Positions 1-10,149 are shown, counted from the stretch's first letter. The stretch is 64,000 bases of DNA from Xenophilus aerolatus (GCA_029968055.1 JASCNX010000006.1:1-64000), one strand, 5' to 3'. Numbers and translations are program-made. The notes: generated by a model not told the origin, from the letters alone.

Positions 1-173
1 TGGTCCTGGTCCTGCCCGCGGAACTTGTAGTTGGTGGTGAGCGTGATGTTGGCGGTCAGCGGCGACGCGGCAGGTGCCGCGGCGTCGGCCGTGGCGGTCT
101 GGGCCAGGGCGGCGCCGGAGGGGACGAGAACGAGAGCCGTGAGGCCGAGGGCCATGGTGTGGAGGCGGAGCAT
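1..173 (-). CDS. TorF/TIGR02001-type putative outer membrane protein (3' part missing)
   Basis: The gene runs off the left edge; 57 N-terminal codons are present. They encode a short basic start, a hydrophobic stretch ending in an AxA-type cleavage site (SGAALAQ), an Ala-rich linker, and then TANITLTTNYKFRGQDQD. This opening of a first beta strand is typical of TorF/TIGR02001 putative porins, whose function is largely unknown. An alternative start at codon 7 (position 155) also leaves an intact signal peptide; neither start has a strong ribosome binding site. It lies 101 bases downstream of the kdp-linked small ORFs on the same strand. Most of the barrel lies outside the window, so the family call rests on the leader and first strand only. 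Confidence 0.6.
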   Translation of the reverse strand, partial: MLRLHTMALGLTALVLVPSGAALAQTATADAAAPAASPLTANITLTTNYKFRGQDQD

Positions 174-274
174 GCGAAGCGACAGGTTGGAGCAGGTATG
201 GAAAGGAAGGGCCGGGACGAAACGACGCACCGCGAAATGCGATGCGTCATGGCGCGTAGGCGCAGGAGGGGTCA

Positions 275-427
275 TCAGGTCGGCGGGCGGTGCCTCGCAC
301 CGTTGGCGGCGGTCGATCGGCCGCGGCGGTGGCGCCGCACGCCGAAGTGCACGGCCACCCAGGCGAAGAGCATCGGCACGGTGAAGGCCGCCAGCGCGCA
401 CAGCACGCGCAGCACGTCGTCAGCCAC
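275..427 (-). CDS. 50-residue single-pass membrane protein, coupled to the upstream ORF
   Basis: A GTG-started ORF of 50 codons overlaps the end of the preceding ORF (420-761) by 8 bases, a typical translational-coupling arrangement. The product has one hydrophobic segment at about residues 5-30, followed by a basic tail rich in Arg and His, so the tail is probably cytoplasmic by the positive-inside rule. I do not recognise a family. It sits in the place where kdpD would be expected after kdpC. Because it is short and has a non-ATG start, its reality depends on the overlap, the membrane-like composition and the position in the kdp operon. Confidence 0.45.
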   Translation of the reverse strand: MADDVLRVLCALAAFTVPMLFAWVAVHFGVRRHRRGRSTAANGARHRPPT

Positions 428-761
428 GGGCGGCCTCGCAGCGTGCCAGGTGGCAGGACCAGCTCACGAGGCGGCCGATCTCGCCCTGCGGCGCGCACAG
501 CAGGAGCCCGTGCAGCACCTTCGCGTAGTCCGCCAACGGCAGACGGACCATGAGCCGAACGCGAAAGCCGCTCGCGTCGGCCGATGCGCTGTCGTGCAGG
601 AGCGGTTCGCAACGCACGACACCGGCGCCTTCGTTCGCGGCCACGCAGCGGCGCACGGCCGTGGCGTGGCTGCAGGGCACGACCACGTCGAGCACGCCGA
701 AGGCGGTGCGATGGCCGGTGCGCGGAATGCCGGGGTGCTCCCGGTAGGCGGCGTATCCCAT
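420..761 (-). CDS. hypothetical protein directly downstream of kdpC
   Basis: 113 codons, beginning 5 bases after the kdpC stop codon, so almost certainly translated from the same mRNA. The product is soluble, contains several Cys residues, and has an alternating strand/helix pattern between about residues 20 and 105 that could form a small alpha/beta sandwich; that fold is only a guess. I do not recognise a family. There is no separate ribosome binding site beyond the kdpC end, which argues for coupling. It could take part in Kdp pump assembly or regulation, because no kdpD or kdpE follows in the window, but nothing in the sequence proves that. Confidence 0.6.
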   Translation of the reverse strand: MGYAAYREHPGIPRTGHRTAFGVLDVVVPCSHATAVRRCVAANEGAGVVRCEPLLHDSASADASGFRVRLMVRLPLADYAKVLHGLLLCAPQGEIGRLVSWSCHLARCEAARG

Positions 762-766
762 GGGAA

Positions 767-1357
767 TCAGCGCGCCGGCAGCGCGTCCAGCGCGAGGTTG
801 AGGGCCAGCACGTTCACGCGTGGCTCGCCCATCAGCCCGAAGAGGCCTGCGCCTTCCGTGTGGCGATCGACGAGCTGTGCCACCTCGGCCGGCGGCAGCC
901 CGCGCAGGCGTGCGATGCGCGGCGCCTGCCAGCGGGCCGCCTCGGGGCTGATGTGGGGATCCAGGCCGCTGGCCGAGGTGGTGACCAGGTCGGCCGGCAC
1001 GGGCGCCGTGTTGCCGGGGTCGGCGGCGCGCAGGGCCTCGATGCGCGCCTTCACCGCGTCGGCCAGCGCCGGGTTCAGCGGGCCCTGGTTGCTGCCGCCC
1101 GACGCGGCGCCGTTGTAGGGCATCGGCGAGGTGGCCGACGGGCGGCCCCAGAAGTGCTTCGGGTCGCTGAAGTTCTGGCCGATCAGCGTCGAACCGACGG
1201 CCTGCCCGTCGCGCAGCACGAGGCTGCCGGCGGATTGCTCGGGGAACGCCGTGCGGGCGACGCCGGTGACGGCCAGCGGATAGACGATGCCCGTGAGCGC
1301 GCTGAGCAGCACGAAGACGGTGAGCGCGGGGCGAAGGATGAGGTGCTTGTCGTTCAT
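767..1357 (-). CDS. kdpC: potassium-transporting ATPase subunit KdpC
   Basis: 196 residues, normal for KdpC. This single-span periplasmic subunit joins KdpA and KdpB and helps high-affinity K+ binding. One transmembrane helix lies near residues 10-32, followed by a soluble domain with the family motif around GQNFSDPKHFWGRPSAT and the AASGGSNQGPLN region. The C-terminal part has the usual VDRHTEG stretch. The ATG is preceded by AAGGA at a good distance. It is separated from kdpB by 123 bases that contain a 60-base palindrome, which is unusual inside a kdp operon. Confidence 0.95.
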   Translation of the reverse strand: MNDKHLILRPALTVFVLLSALTGIVYPLAVTGVARTAFPEQSAGSLVLRDGQAVGSTLIGQNFSDPKHFWGRPSATSPMPYNGAASGGSNQGPLNPALADAVKARIEALRAADPGNTAPVPADLVTTSASGLDPHISPEAARWQAPRIARLRGLPPAEVAQLVDRHTEGAGLFGLMGEPRVNVLALNLALDALPAR

Positions 1358-1393
1358 GGTGTGTCCTTGGAGAGGGCTAATCAGATCACCCCG

Positions 1394-1453
1394 CCGTTCG
1401 GGCTGAGCTTGTCGAAGCCTGGTGCAGCGCTTCGACAGGCTCAGCGTGAACGG
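1394..1453. repeat. 60-base extragenic palindrome, copy 1
   Basis: Imperfect inverted repeat with 25-base arms around a 10-base centre; the left arm starts CCGTTCGGGCTGAGCTTG and the right arm ends with its near complement. The same element recurs at 6065-6124. Palindromes of this type are dispersed in many proteobacterial genomes. Here it lies between kdpB and kdpC and would form a stable RNA hairpin inside the operon message, so it could lower kdpC expression or protect upstream mRNA; that effect is inference. Confidence 0.85.
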
Positions 1454-1480
1454 TTCGGGTGACTTCCGGTCCGGCGCGCA

Positions 1481-3577
<2,097 letters not shown>

Positions 3578-3584
3578 TGCAGCC

Positions 3585-5396
3585 TCACTTCCAGAGCATG
3601 AGGTGCTCGACGATCGGGCCCAGGGCCAGCGCCGGCACGTAGTTGAGCAGGCCCACCAGCAGCACCGTGCCGATGAGCAGCACGACGAAGAGCGGGCCGT
3701 GCGTGGGCAGCGTGCCGCTGGTCACCGGCAGCCGCGGCTTGCGCGCCAGCGCCCCCGCGATCGCCAGCACGGGCACGATCACGCCGAAGCGGCCCAGCCA
3801 CATCGCCATGCCCAGCATGGCGTTGTAGAAGGGCGTGTTGGCCGACAGGCCGGCGAAGGCGCTGCCGTTGTTGTTGGCGGCCGAGCTGAAGGCGTAGAGG
3901 ATCTCCGAGAAGCCGTGCGCGCCGGGGTTGGCGATGCCGGCCTTGCCGGCGGCGGCGCTCACGGCGACCGCGGTGCCCAGCAGCACCAGCAGCGGCGTGA
4001 CCAGGATGGCGATCGAGGTGAGCTTCATCTCGTGGACCTCGATCTTCTTGCCCAGGTACTCGGGCGTGCGGCCGATCATCAGCCCGGCGATGAAGACGGC
4101 CAGCACGGCGAAGACCAGCATGCCGTACAGCCCCGAGCCGACGCCGCCGAAGACGACCTCGCCCAGCTGCATCATGACCAGCGTGACCAGGCCGCCCACG
4201 GGCGTGAGCGAGTCATGCATGGCGATGACGGCGCCGCAGGACGCGGCGGTGGTGACGACAGCGAAGAGCGACGAGGCGGCGATGCCGAAGCGCAGGTCCT
4301 TGCCCTCGAGGTTGCCGGCCGACGGGTCGACGCCGAGCGCCGTGAGCAGCGGGTTGCCGGCCTGCTCGGCCCAGGTGGCGACGACCACGGCGGCAACGAA
4401 GAGCACCGTCATCGCCGCCAGGATGGCCCACCCCTGGCGGACGTCGCCGACCACGCGCCCAAAGGCGAAGCACAGCGCGGCCGGGATGAGGAAGATCGAC
4501 ACCATCTGCGCGAAGTTGCTCCACGGCGTGGGGTTCTCGTAGGGGTGCGCCGAGTTGGCGTTGAAGAAGCCGCCGCCGTTGGTGCCGAGCATCTTGATGG
4601 CCTCCTGCGAGGCGACCGGGCCCATGGCGAGGGTCTGCGTCCGGGTGCGGGCCTCCTCGGTGACCGGCTGGCCCTTGGCGTCGAGCACGGGCTGGCCGTC
4701 CGCGCCGACCTTGGGCTGCGCGTAGGTGACGGCCTCGACGGTGCGCACTTCGGCATAGCGGTCGAAGTTCTGGATGACGCCCTGGCCGACCAGGAAGATC
4801 GCGAAGACGAAGGACAGCGGCAGCAGCACCCACAGGGTGATGCGCACCAGGTCGGCCCAGAAGTTGCCGAGCAGGCCTTCGGGGGCGGGCGCGCCCTTTT
4901 TTTCCGCCTTGGCCTGGCCGCGCGATGCGAAGCCGCGGATGAGGGCGAAGGCGACGGCGATGCCGGTGGCGGCGGAAACGAAGTTCTGCACCGTGAGACC
5001 CAGCATCTGGGTGAGGTAGCTCATGGTGCTTTCGCCGGCGTAGCCCTGCCAGTTGGTGTTGGTGACGAAGCTCACGGCGGTGTTGAATGCGGAGTCGGGC
5101 GAGATGGCGGGCAGCGCGGCCGGGTTGAGGGGCAGCAGGCCCTGCAGGCGCTGCAGGGCGTAGAGGGCCAGCGCGCCGATGGCATTGAAGGCGAGCAGGG
5201 CCAGCGCGTAGGCGCGCCAGCCCATGGCGCGGTCGGGCCGCACGCCGGCGAGGCGGTAGAGCGGTGCCTCGACGCGCTGCATCCAGCGCGGCAGGCTGCC
5301 GTTGCACAGGGCGGCGAGCGCCCGGCCGAGCGGCCAGGCGAGGAGGCCCAGCACGGCGAGGAAGAGGGCCAGCAGGCCCCAGGCGGATGCGGTCAC
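3585..5396 (-). CDS. kdpA: potassium-transporting ATPase subunit KdpA
   Basis: 603 residues with about ten membrane spans. KdpA is the K+-selective channel-like subunit, related to the Trk/Ktr superfamily. The filter-like loops are present: TNWQGYAGE, the [18 protein letters not shown] region, the [14 protein letters not shown] loop and [13 protein letters not shown]. The start is GTG, with GGAG in the last codons of kdpF 10 bases upstream, so kdpF and kdpA are probably coupled. It is followed at once by kdpB. Confidence 0.97.
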   Translation of the reverse strand: MTASAWGLLALFLAVLGLLAWPLGRALAALCNGSLPRWMQRVEAPLYRLAGVRPDRAMGWRAYALALLAFNAIGALALYALQRLQGLLPLNPAALPAISPDSAFNTAVSFVTNTNWQGYAGESTMSYLTQMLGLTVQNFVSAATGIAVAFALIRGFASRGQAKAEKKGAPAPEGLLGNFWADLVRITLWVLLPLSFVFAIFLVGQGVIQNFDRYAEVRTVEAVTYAQPKVGADGQPVLDAKGQPVTEEARTRTQTLAMGPVASQEAIKMLGTNGGGFFNANSAHPYENPTPWSNFAQMVSIFLIPAALCFAFGRVVGDVRQGWAILAAMTVLFVAAVVVATWAEQAGNPLLTALGVDPSAGNLEGKDLRFGIAASSLFAVVTTAASCGAVIAMHDSLTPVGGLVTLVMMQLGEVVFGGVGSGLYGMLVFAVLAVFIAGLMIGRTPEYLGKKIEVHEMKLTSIAILVTPLLVLLGTAVAVSAAAGKAGIANPGAHGFSEILYAFSSAANNNGSAFAGLSANTPFYNAMLGMAMWLGRFGVIVPVLAIAGALARKPRLPVTSGTLPTHGPLFVVLLIGTVLLVGLLNYVPALALGPIVEHLMLWK

Positions 5397-5399
5397 GGC

Positions 5400-5498
5400 T
5401 TAGAACTCCTCGGCGCAGATGAGTGCGAAGACGAGGTAGGCCAGCAGCAGCACGGCAAGCAGGCCGCCCAGGCCGTAGAGGGCTTCGAGCGCGATCAC
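5400..5498 (-). CDS. kdpF: KdpF, small stabilising subunit of the K+ pump
   Basis: 32 residues starting with GTG, one membrane helix, and the ending CAEEF; the AEEF-type C terminus is characteristic of KdpF. The helix spans about residues 7-27. GGGAGAG lies upstream of the GTG at a normal spacing. The start overlaps the stop codon of the ORF at 5495-5608, and the stop lies 3 bases before the kdpA GTG. KdpF is a lipid-like stabiliser of the KdpABC complex in other species. Easily missed because it is so short. Confidence 0.88.
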   Translation of the reverse strand: MIALEALYGLGGLLAVLLLAYLVFALICAEEF

Positions 5499-5608
5499 GG
5501 GCGCTCTCCCGACGGGCGGGCCTGCCGGTCGAGGCGGTTCAACCCCACCACCAGTTCCGCCACGACGATCCACAAGACGGCCAGGCCGCCGATCCAGACG
5601 ATGTCCAT
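5495..5608 (-). CDS. 37-residue membrane protein upstream of kdpF
   Basis: ATG at 5608 with a good AGGAG ribosome binding site; the TGA overlaps the kdpF GTG by 3 bases. The product has one hydrophobic helix (about residues 3-23) and then a polar, Arg-rich tail (NRLDRQARPSGERP). This is the first gene of the kdp operon. I have no established function for it. The topology (N-terminal helix, basic cytoplasmic tail) and strict coupling suggest a sixth, small component or an assembly factor of the pump. Alternatively it could be a leader whose translation sets the level of kdpF-kdpA. Confidence 0.6.
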   Translation of the reverse strand: MDIVWIGGLAVLWIVVAELVVGLNRLDRQARPSGERP

Positions 5609-5660
5609 GCATCACTCCTGCAAAACGATGGGGGCAGTCTCGGAGTCGGGGCGTCAAAAC

Positions 5661-5689
5661 GGGGTAGAGAGTGGCGGGGGCGGTGTCAA
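5661..5689 (-). promoter_or_regulatory. weak candidate promoter for the kdp operon
   Basis: On the minus strand TTGACA (5689-5684) is followed after 17 bases by TACCCC (5666-5661), a poor -10. Two further GTCAAAA-type words flank it. Kdp promoters usually need the activator KdpE, which would fit a weak -10, but no KdpE site was identified. Confidence 0.25.
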
Positions 5690-5762
5690 AAAGCTGTCAA
5701 AACGCGGGGGGACTTGGGTGGGGCTGACTTCTCGATTTGCTTTGACTTGCCCGGCTTGACCT

Positions 5763-5840
5763 GGGGCTTTGACTTGGGGCTTTGACCTGGGGCTTTGACT
5801 TAGGGCTTTGACTCGGGGCTTTGACTCGGGGGCTTGACGC
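5763..5840. repeat. six tandem 13-base units (GGGGCTTTGACTT type)
   Basis: Six adjacent 13-base units begin at 5763, 5776, 5789, 5802, 5815 and 5828; they differ mainly at positions 1 and 11-13. A degenerate unit precedes them. Because 13 is not a multiple of 3, the array is not coding. It lies about 155 bases upstream of the first kdp-operon gene. It may be a minisatellite or an array of protein-binding sites. Confidence 0.8.
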
Positions 5841-5878
5841 TGTGGGTCTGAAGCCGGCCGGCGGCGCCGGTATGCGTG

Positions 5879-5985
5879 CTCCGGCGCAGGCTCGCGCTGA
5901 CTGGCGTGCGGTGCAGCGTGTGTGCTCGCCTGGGATCGACGTGCCTGGGGCACTGCACGGCGCCGCGAATGGCGCCTGCGCCCGC
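5879..5985 (+). repeat. 107-base repeat, copy A (inverted partner at 6221-6327)
   Basis: Copy A matches the reverse complement of 6221-6327 over 107 bases without gaps, at roughly 80% identity. Both ends are perfectly conserved (the CTCCGGCGCAGGCTCGCG start and the GGCGCCTGCGCCCGC end). Internal short palindromes of the GGCGCC...GGCGCC type suggest a structured RNA or a dispersed repeat family. Confidence 0.8.
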
Positions 5986-6064
5986 ACACCGGCACCACCG
6001 GCCTGGACCGGGCGCGCGATCAGCCGGCATGGGGCGGGCGCGCGATGGCTGATCCTCCCCCCAC

Positions 6065-6124
6065 CCGTTCGGGCTGAGCTTGTCGAAGCCCTGCGCAGCG
6101 CTTCGACAGGCTCAGCGCGAACGG
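6065..6124. repeat. 60-base extragenic palindrome, copy 2
   Basis: Same element as 1394-1453, again with about 25-base arms; it sits between the two 107-base inverted copies, roughly at their centre. It probably belongs to the same dispersed palindrome family. Confidence 0.85.
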
Positions 6125-6220
6125 GGATGGGGCTTCCAAGCAAGGGGATGTAAAGGGGAAGCAACGGGGGAAGTGACGCGGAAGTGCAGCCCGACGGTTC
6201 AGGGCGGTGGTCGTGGGTCT

Positions 6221-6327
6221 GCGGGCGCAGGCGCCGTTCGCGGCGCCGTGCAGTCCCTCAAGCACGTCGATGGACAGCGAGCACACAGCAACCACAACAA
6301 GCCGGTCAGCGCGAGCCTGCGCCGGAG
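6221..6327 (-). repeat. 107-base repeat, copy B (inverted relative to 5879-5985)
   Basis: Inverted copy of the element at 5879-5985. Together they could fold into a long imperfect stem with the 6065-6124 palindrome in the loop. No gene was recognised in either copy, although a short amino-acid string is shared when both are read in the same frame. Confidence 0.8.
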
Positions 6328-6393
6328 AACGCAGGCCCGCGGCCGCCGCCAGCGCCCCCACCCGTCGTGCGCCCCAATCAACCCACACCCTCC

Positions 6394-6453
<60 letters not shown>

Positions 6454-6474
6454 GCGGCCGCCCGACACATCCCA

Positions 6475-6527
6475 TTAAGTGGCACAACGCAACTTAATTG
6501 GACAGATCCCCGAAGACCCGCTATCTT
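6475..6527 (+). promoter_or_regulatory. candidate operator and promoter of the NAD salvage genes
   Basis: A perfect inverted repeat TTAAGT-N11-ACTTAA (6475-6497) abuts TTGGAC (6498-6503), which is followed after 18 bases by TATCTT (6522-6527). The pair reads as a moderate sigma-70 promoter with an operator touching its -35 box. The binding protein is unknown. Confidence 0.5.
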
Positions 6528-6574
6528 TCACCCCACGGCACCCACGAAGGGCGCTCTTTTTGGGGGATTCCCAG

Positions 6575-7654
6575 ATGCACACCACCACCCAGCGCAAGTT
6601 CGCCTACGCGGTCGTCATCGGCCGCTTCCAGCCGGTCCACTTCGGCCACCAGCGGTTGATCGAAGAGGCCTTGCGCGCCGCCCAGCGCGTCGTCGTGGTC
6701 GTCGGCTCCGACCGCCAGCCCCGCAGCGTCCGCAACCCCTTCACCCTCGACGAGCGCGAACGCATGGTCCGCGCCTGCCTGCGCGGCAGCGAACAGATGC
6801 GCGTCAGCGTCGTGGGGGTGAGCGACTCGCCCTACAACGACCAGCTCTGGATCGCGTCCATCCAGTCCGCCGTCGATCGCCTCGTCGTTCAGGACGGGGC
6901 CGACCCCGCGAGCGCACGCATCGCCCTCGTCGGCCACCTCAAGGACTCGAGCAGCTACTACCTGCGGCTCTTTCCCAAGTGGGAGTTCGTGCCGCACGAG
7001 GCGGTCGACAGCATCCACGCCACCGACGTGCGGCAGCTCTACTTCGACCCCGAGCGCCGCGACCGGATTCCGGCCGAGGCCCTGCCCGATGGCACCGCCG
7101 GCTTCCTGGCGCAATTCGCCAGCACGGCAGACTACGCGGCGCTGTGCGACGAACGCAGCTTTCTTGCCGACTATCGCGAGAAGTACCGCTACGCGGGCAG
7201 CGACTTCCCGCCCATCTTCACCACGGTCGACGCGGTGGTCGTCGAGGCCGGCCACATCCTGCTGGTGCAGCGCAAGTTCCATCCGGGTCGCGGCACCTGG
7301 GCGCTGCCCGGCGGCTTCGTCGGACAGCAGGAGCGCCTGCTCGACGCGGCCATCCGCGAACTGAAGGAAGAGACGCGGCTGAAGGTTCCCGCGCCCGTGC
7401 TAGTAGGCAGCGTCAAGGGCAGCCATGTGTTCGACGCTCCAGAGCGCTCGCAACGCGGCCGCACCCTCACGCACGGCTTCTTCTTCGAGCTGGCCCACAA
7501 CCAGTGGACCGGCCTGTCGGGGGTGCGCGCGAACGACGACGCGGCGCAGGCACGCTGGGTGCCGATCTCGGAATTCCTCGGCATGCAGGCGCAGATGTAC
7601 GAGGACCACTTCTTCATCGCGAACCATTTCCTGGGCGGGCTCGGTCCTCGCTGA
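6575..7654 (+). CDS. nadM: bifunctional nicotinamide-nucleotide adenylyltransferase / Nudix hydrolase
   Basis: 359 residues. The N-terminal half is a NadM-type nucleotidyltransferase joining NMN and ATP to NAD; its signature GRFQPVHFGH is at residues 16-25. The C-terminal half is a Nudix domain with the box from GGFVGQQE to RELKEETRL (about 246-269), likely an ADP-ribose-type pyrophosphatase. The usual Gly near the end of the Nudix box is Arg here. I chose ATG 6575 because GGGGGA lies 7 bases before it; an upstream in-frame ATG at 6479 would fall on top of the promoter. It forms an operon with the nicotinamide phosphoribosyltransferase gene 59 bases downstream, giving a two-step route from nicotinamide to NAD. 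Confidence 0.93.
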   Translation: MHTTTQRKFAYAVVIGRFQPVHFGHQRLIEEALRAAQRVVVVVGSDRQPRSVRNPFTLDERERMVRACLRGSEQMRVSVVGVSDSPYNDQLWIASIQSAVDRLVVQDGADPASARIALVGHLKDSSSYYLRLFPKWEFVPHEAVDSIHATDVRQLYFDPERRDRIPAEALPDGTAGFLAQFASTADYAALCDERSFLADYREKYRYAGSDFPPIFTTVDAVVVEAGHILLVQRKFHPGRGTWALPGGFVGQQERLLDAAIRELKEETRLKVPAPVLVGSVKGSHVFDAPERSQRGRTLTHGFFFELAHNQWTGLSGVRANDDAAQARWVPISEFLGMQAQMYEDHFFIANHFLGGLGPR

Positions 7655-7713
7655 CCGCGCCCTTGGCAAGCAACGGCGCCGGCTGACGGCACCACCGTGA
7701 AAGGAGCTTTCAC

Positions 7714-9156
7714 ATGACCGCACTTCCCGCTTCTCCCCTCGGCCGCAACCTGCTGCTGCGCACCGACTCGTACAAGGTGTCGCACTGGAAGCAGTACCCG
7801 CCCGGCACGCAGACCGTGTTCAGCTACATCGAGTCGCGCGGCGGCGCGTTCGGGCACGGTGTGTTCTTCGGGCTGCAGGCCTGGCTGCGCGAATACCTGT
7901 CGACGCCGGTCACGCGGGCCGACGTGGACGAGGCCGACGCCATCTTCAAGCTGCATGGCGAGCCCTTCAACCGCGAGGGCTGGCTGCGCCTGGTCGACAG
8001 GCACGGCGGGCGCCTGCCCCTGCGCATCCGCGCCGTGCCCGAAGGCAGCGTGGTGCCGGCGCACAACGTGCTGGCCACGGTCGAGAACACCGACCCCGAC
8101 TTCTTCTGGCTCACCAGCTACCTCGAGACCGAGCTGCTGCGCGCCGTCTGGTACCCGACCACGGTGGCCACCGTGTCGGCCGCCGCCAAGGCCACGCTGC
8201 TGCGCTACCTGGAGGCCAACAGCGACGATCCGGCCGGACAGATCGGCTTCAAGCTGCACGACTTCGGCGCGCGCGGCGTGTCGAGCAACGAGTCGGCGGC
8301 GCTCGGCGGCATGGCCCACCTGGTCAACTTCCTGGGCACCGACACGGTGATGGCGCTGGTCGCGGCACGCCGCGGGTACGACTGCGAGATGGCGGGCTTT
8401 TCCATCCCCGCGGCGGAGCACAGCACCATCACCGGCTGGGGCGCCGCGCACGAGGCCGACGCCTACCGCAACATGGTCCGGCAGTTCGGCACGCCCGGCG
8501 CCATCTTCGCGGTGGTGAGCGACAGCTACGACATCTTCAACGCCTGCGACCGCATCTGGGGCACGCAGCTGAAGGAGCTGGTCGAGCAGAGCGGCGCCAC
8601 GCTGGTGGTGCGTCCCGACTCGGGCGACCCGGCCCAGACGGTGCTGAAGGTGGCGCAGATCCTCGCCGCGCGCTTCGGCACGACGACCAACGCCAAGGGC
8701 TACCGGGTGCTGAAGACGGTGCGCATCATCCAGGGCGACGGCATCGACCTGCGCTCGCTGCGGCTGTGCCTGTCGAACCTGCACCACAACGGCTTCGCGG
8801 CCGAGAACATCGCCTTCGGCATGGGCGGCGGCCTGCTGCAGCACTGCAACCGCGACACCATGCAGTGGGCGATGAAGTGCTCGGCCATGCAGGTCGACGG
8901 GCAGTGGCGCGAGGTCTACAAGCAGCCGGTGGGCGATGCGTCGAAGGCGTCGAAGAAGGGCCGGCTCACGCTCGCTGGCAGCCAGGCCGCGGGCTGGCGC
9001 ACCGAGCGCATCGACGGCGCCGATGGCGCACCGGCCGACGACGCCCTGCAGACGGTGTTCGAGAACGGCGAGATCGTGCGCACGCAGTCCTTCGACGACG
9101 TGCGGGCGCGCGCCGCCGCGGGCGTGCAGCGGCTGGGCGATGCCTTCGCGCTGTAG
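7714..9156 (+). CDS. nadV: nicotinamide phosphoribosyltransferase (NadV/NAMPT type)
   Basis: 480 residues. Converts nicotinamide plus PRPP to NMN, the substrate of the preceding enzyme. It is strikingly close in motif order to animal NAMPT: KLHDFGARGVSSNESAALGG (Asp183), GFSIPAAEHSTITGWG (His236, the residue phosphorylated in the family), VVSDSYDIFNACDRIWG, VVRPDSGDP, IIQGDG (Asp342) and the SKKGRL motif near the C terminus. The ATG has AAAGGAG about 9 bases upstream. NadV plus a NadM-Nudix enzyme is a recurrent pair in bacteria and in some large phages; nothing here indicates a phage origin. Confidence 0.95.
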   Translation: MTALPASPLGRNLLLRTDSYKVSHWKQYPPGTQTVFSYIESRGGAFGHGVFFGLQAWLREYLSTPVTRADVDEADAIFKLHGEPFNREGWLRLVDRHGGRLPLRIRAVPEGSVVPAHNVLATVENTDPDFFWLTSYLETELLRAVWYPTTVATVSAAAKATLLRYLEANSDDPAGQIGFKLHDFGARGVSSNESAALGGMAHLVNFLGTDTVMALVAARRGYDCEMAGFSIPAAEHSTITGWGAAHEADAYRNMVRQFGTPGAIFAVVSDSYDIFNACDRIWGTQLKELVEQSGATLVVRPDSGDPAQTVLKVAQILAARFGTTTNAKGYRVLKTVRIIQGDGIDLRSLRLCLSNLHHNGFAAENIAFGMGGGLLQHCNRDTMQWAMKCSAMQVDGQWREVYKQPVGDASKASKKGRLTLAGSQAAGWRTERIDGADGAPADDALQTVFENGEIVRTQSFDDVRARAAAGVQRLGDAFAL

Positions 9157-9162
9157 CGCGCG

Positions 9163-10149
9163 TCAGCGGGCGAGGTCGACCACCACGCGGCCGCGCACCT
9201 CGCCGGCCAGCAGGCGCTGCGCCAGCGCCGGCACCTCGGCCAGGCCCACGGTCTCGGTGTTGGCGGCCAGCACCTCGCGCGGGAGCTCCCTGGCCAGGCG
9301 GTCCCACGCCTCGATGCGGCGCGCGTGCGGCGCCATGACGCTGTCGATGCCCGCGAGCGTGACGCCGCGCAGGATGAAGGGCGCCACGCTGGCCGGCAGG
9401 TCCAGGCCCTGCGCCAGGCCGCAGGCGGCGACGGTGCCGCCGTACTTCAGGCTGGCGCACACGTTGGCCAGCGTGTGGCTGCCCACGCTGTCGACCGCGG
9501 CCGCCCAGCGTTCCTTCTGCAGCGGCTTGCCCGGTGCCGACAGCGTGGCGCGGTCGATGACCTCGGCCGCGCCCAGCGCCTTCAGGTGCGCCGATTCGTT
9601 CAGGCGGCCGGTGGACGCATGCACCTCGAAGCCCAGGCGCGACAGCAGCGCGATCGCGATCGTGCCCACCCCGCCGTTGGCGCCCGTCACCAGCACCGGG
9701 CCGTGGTGCGGGGCCACGCCGTGCGCCTGCAGCGCCATGACGCACAGCATGGCGGTGTAGCCCGCGGTGCCGATGGCCATGGCGTCGTGGGTGTCGAAGG
9801 CAGCGGGCAGCGGCACCAGCCAGTCGGCCTTCACGCGCGCCTGCTGCGCGAGGCCGCCCCAATGCGTCTCGCCCACGCCCCAGCCATTGAGCAGCACGCG
9901 GTCGCCGGGCTTGAAGCGCGCGTCGGCGCTGTCGACCACCGTGCCGGCGAAGTCGATGCCGGGCACCATGGGGAACTTGCGCACGACCGGCGACTTGCCG
10001 GTGACTGCGAGCGCGTCCTTGTAATTGACCGTGGAATGCGCGACGGCCACGCGCACCTCCCCGTCGGGCCATTGCGACGGGTCGAGGTCGACGACCTGGG
10101 CGTGCGTGGCGCGGTCGTCGGACTGGGTCAGCAGCAGGGCACGGAACAT
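9163..10149 (-). CDS. acuI: AcuI/YhdH-type acrylyl-CoA reductase (NADPH)
   Basis: 328 residues, zinc-free medium-chain dehydrogenase/reductase. The opening segment NYKDALAVTGKSPVVRKFPM and the PGIDFAGTV and VTGANGGVGTIAIALLSRLG stretches (the latter the NADPH-binding fold) are typical of YhdH/AcuI, which reduce acryloyl-CoA to propionyl-CoA. GGAGA precedes the ATG. It is the last gene of a minus-strand set: Bug receptor, CoA-transferase, reductase. The neighbours suggest an unsaturated short acid is taken up, activated and reduced, but the true substrate is unproven. Other MDR enzymes of this family have broader quinone or enoyl reductase activity. Confidence 0.85.
   Translation of the reverse strand: MFRALLLTQSDDRATHAQVVDLDPSQWPDGEVRVAVAHSTVNYKDALAVTGKSPVVRKFPMVPGIDFAGTVVDSADARFKPGDRVLLNGWGVGETHWGGLAQQARVKADWLVPLPAAFDTHDAMAIGTAGYTAMLCVMALQAHGVAPHHGPVLVTGANGGVGTIAIALLSRLGFEVHASTGRLNESAHLKALGAAEVIDRATLSAPGKPLQKERWAAAVDSVGSHTLANVCASLKYGGTVAACGLAQGLDLPASVAPFILRGVTLAGIDSVMAPHARRIEAWDRLARELPREVLAANTETVGLAEVPALAQRLLAGEVRGRVVVDLAR

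Noticed and set aside
5763-5840. CRISPR-like array
   Set aside because: Units are adjacent with no spacers and only 13 bases long; no cas genes are present.
7714-9156. Phage-derived NAD-restoring (anti-defence) pair with nadM
   Set aside because: Such pairs occur in phages, but no phage genes, att-like repeats or composition change surround these genes; a housekeeping salvage role is simpler.
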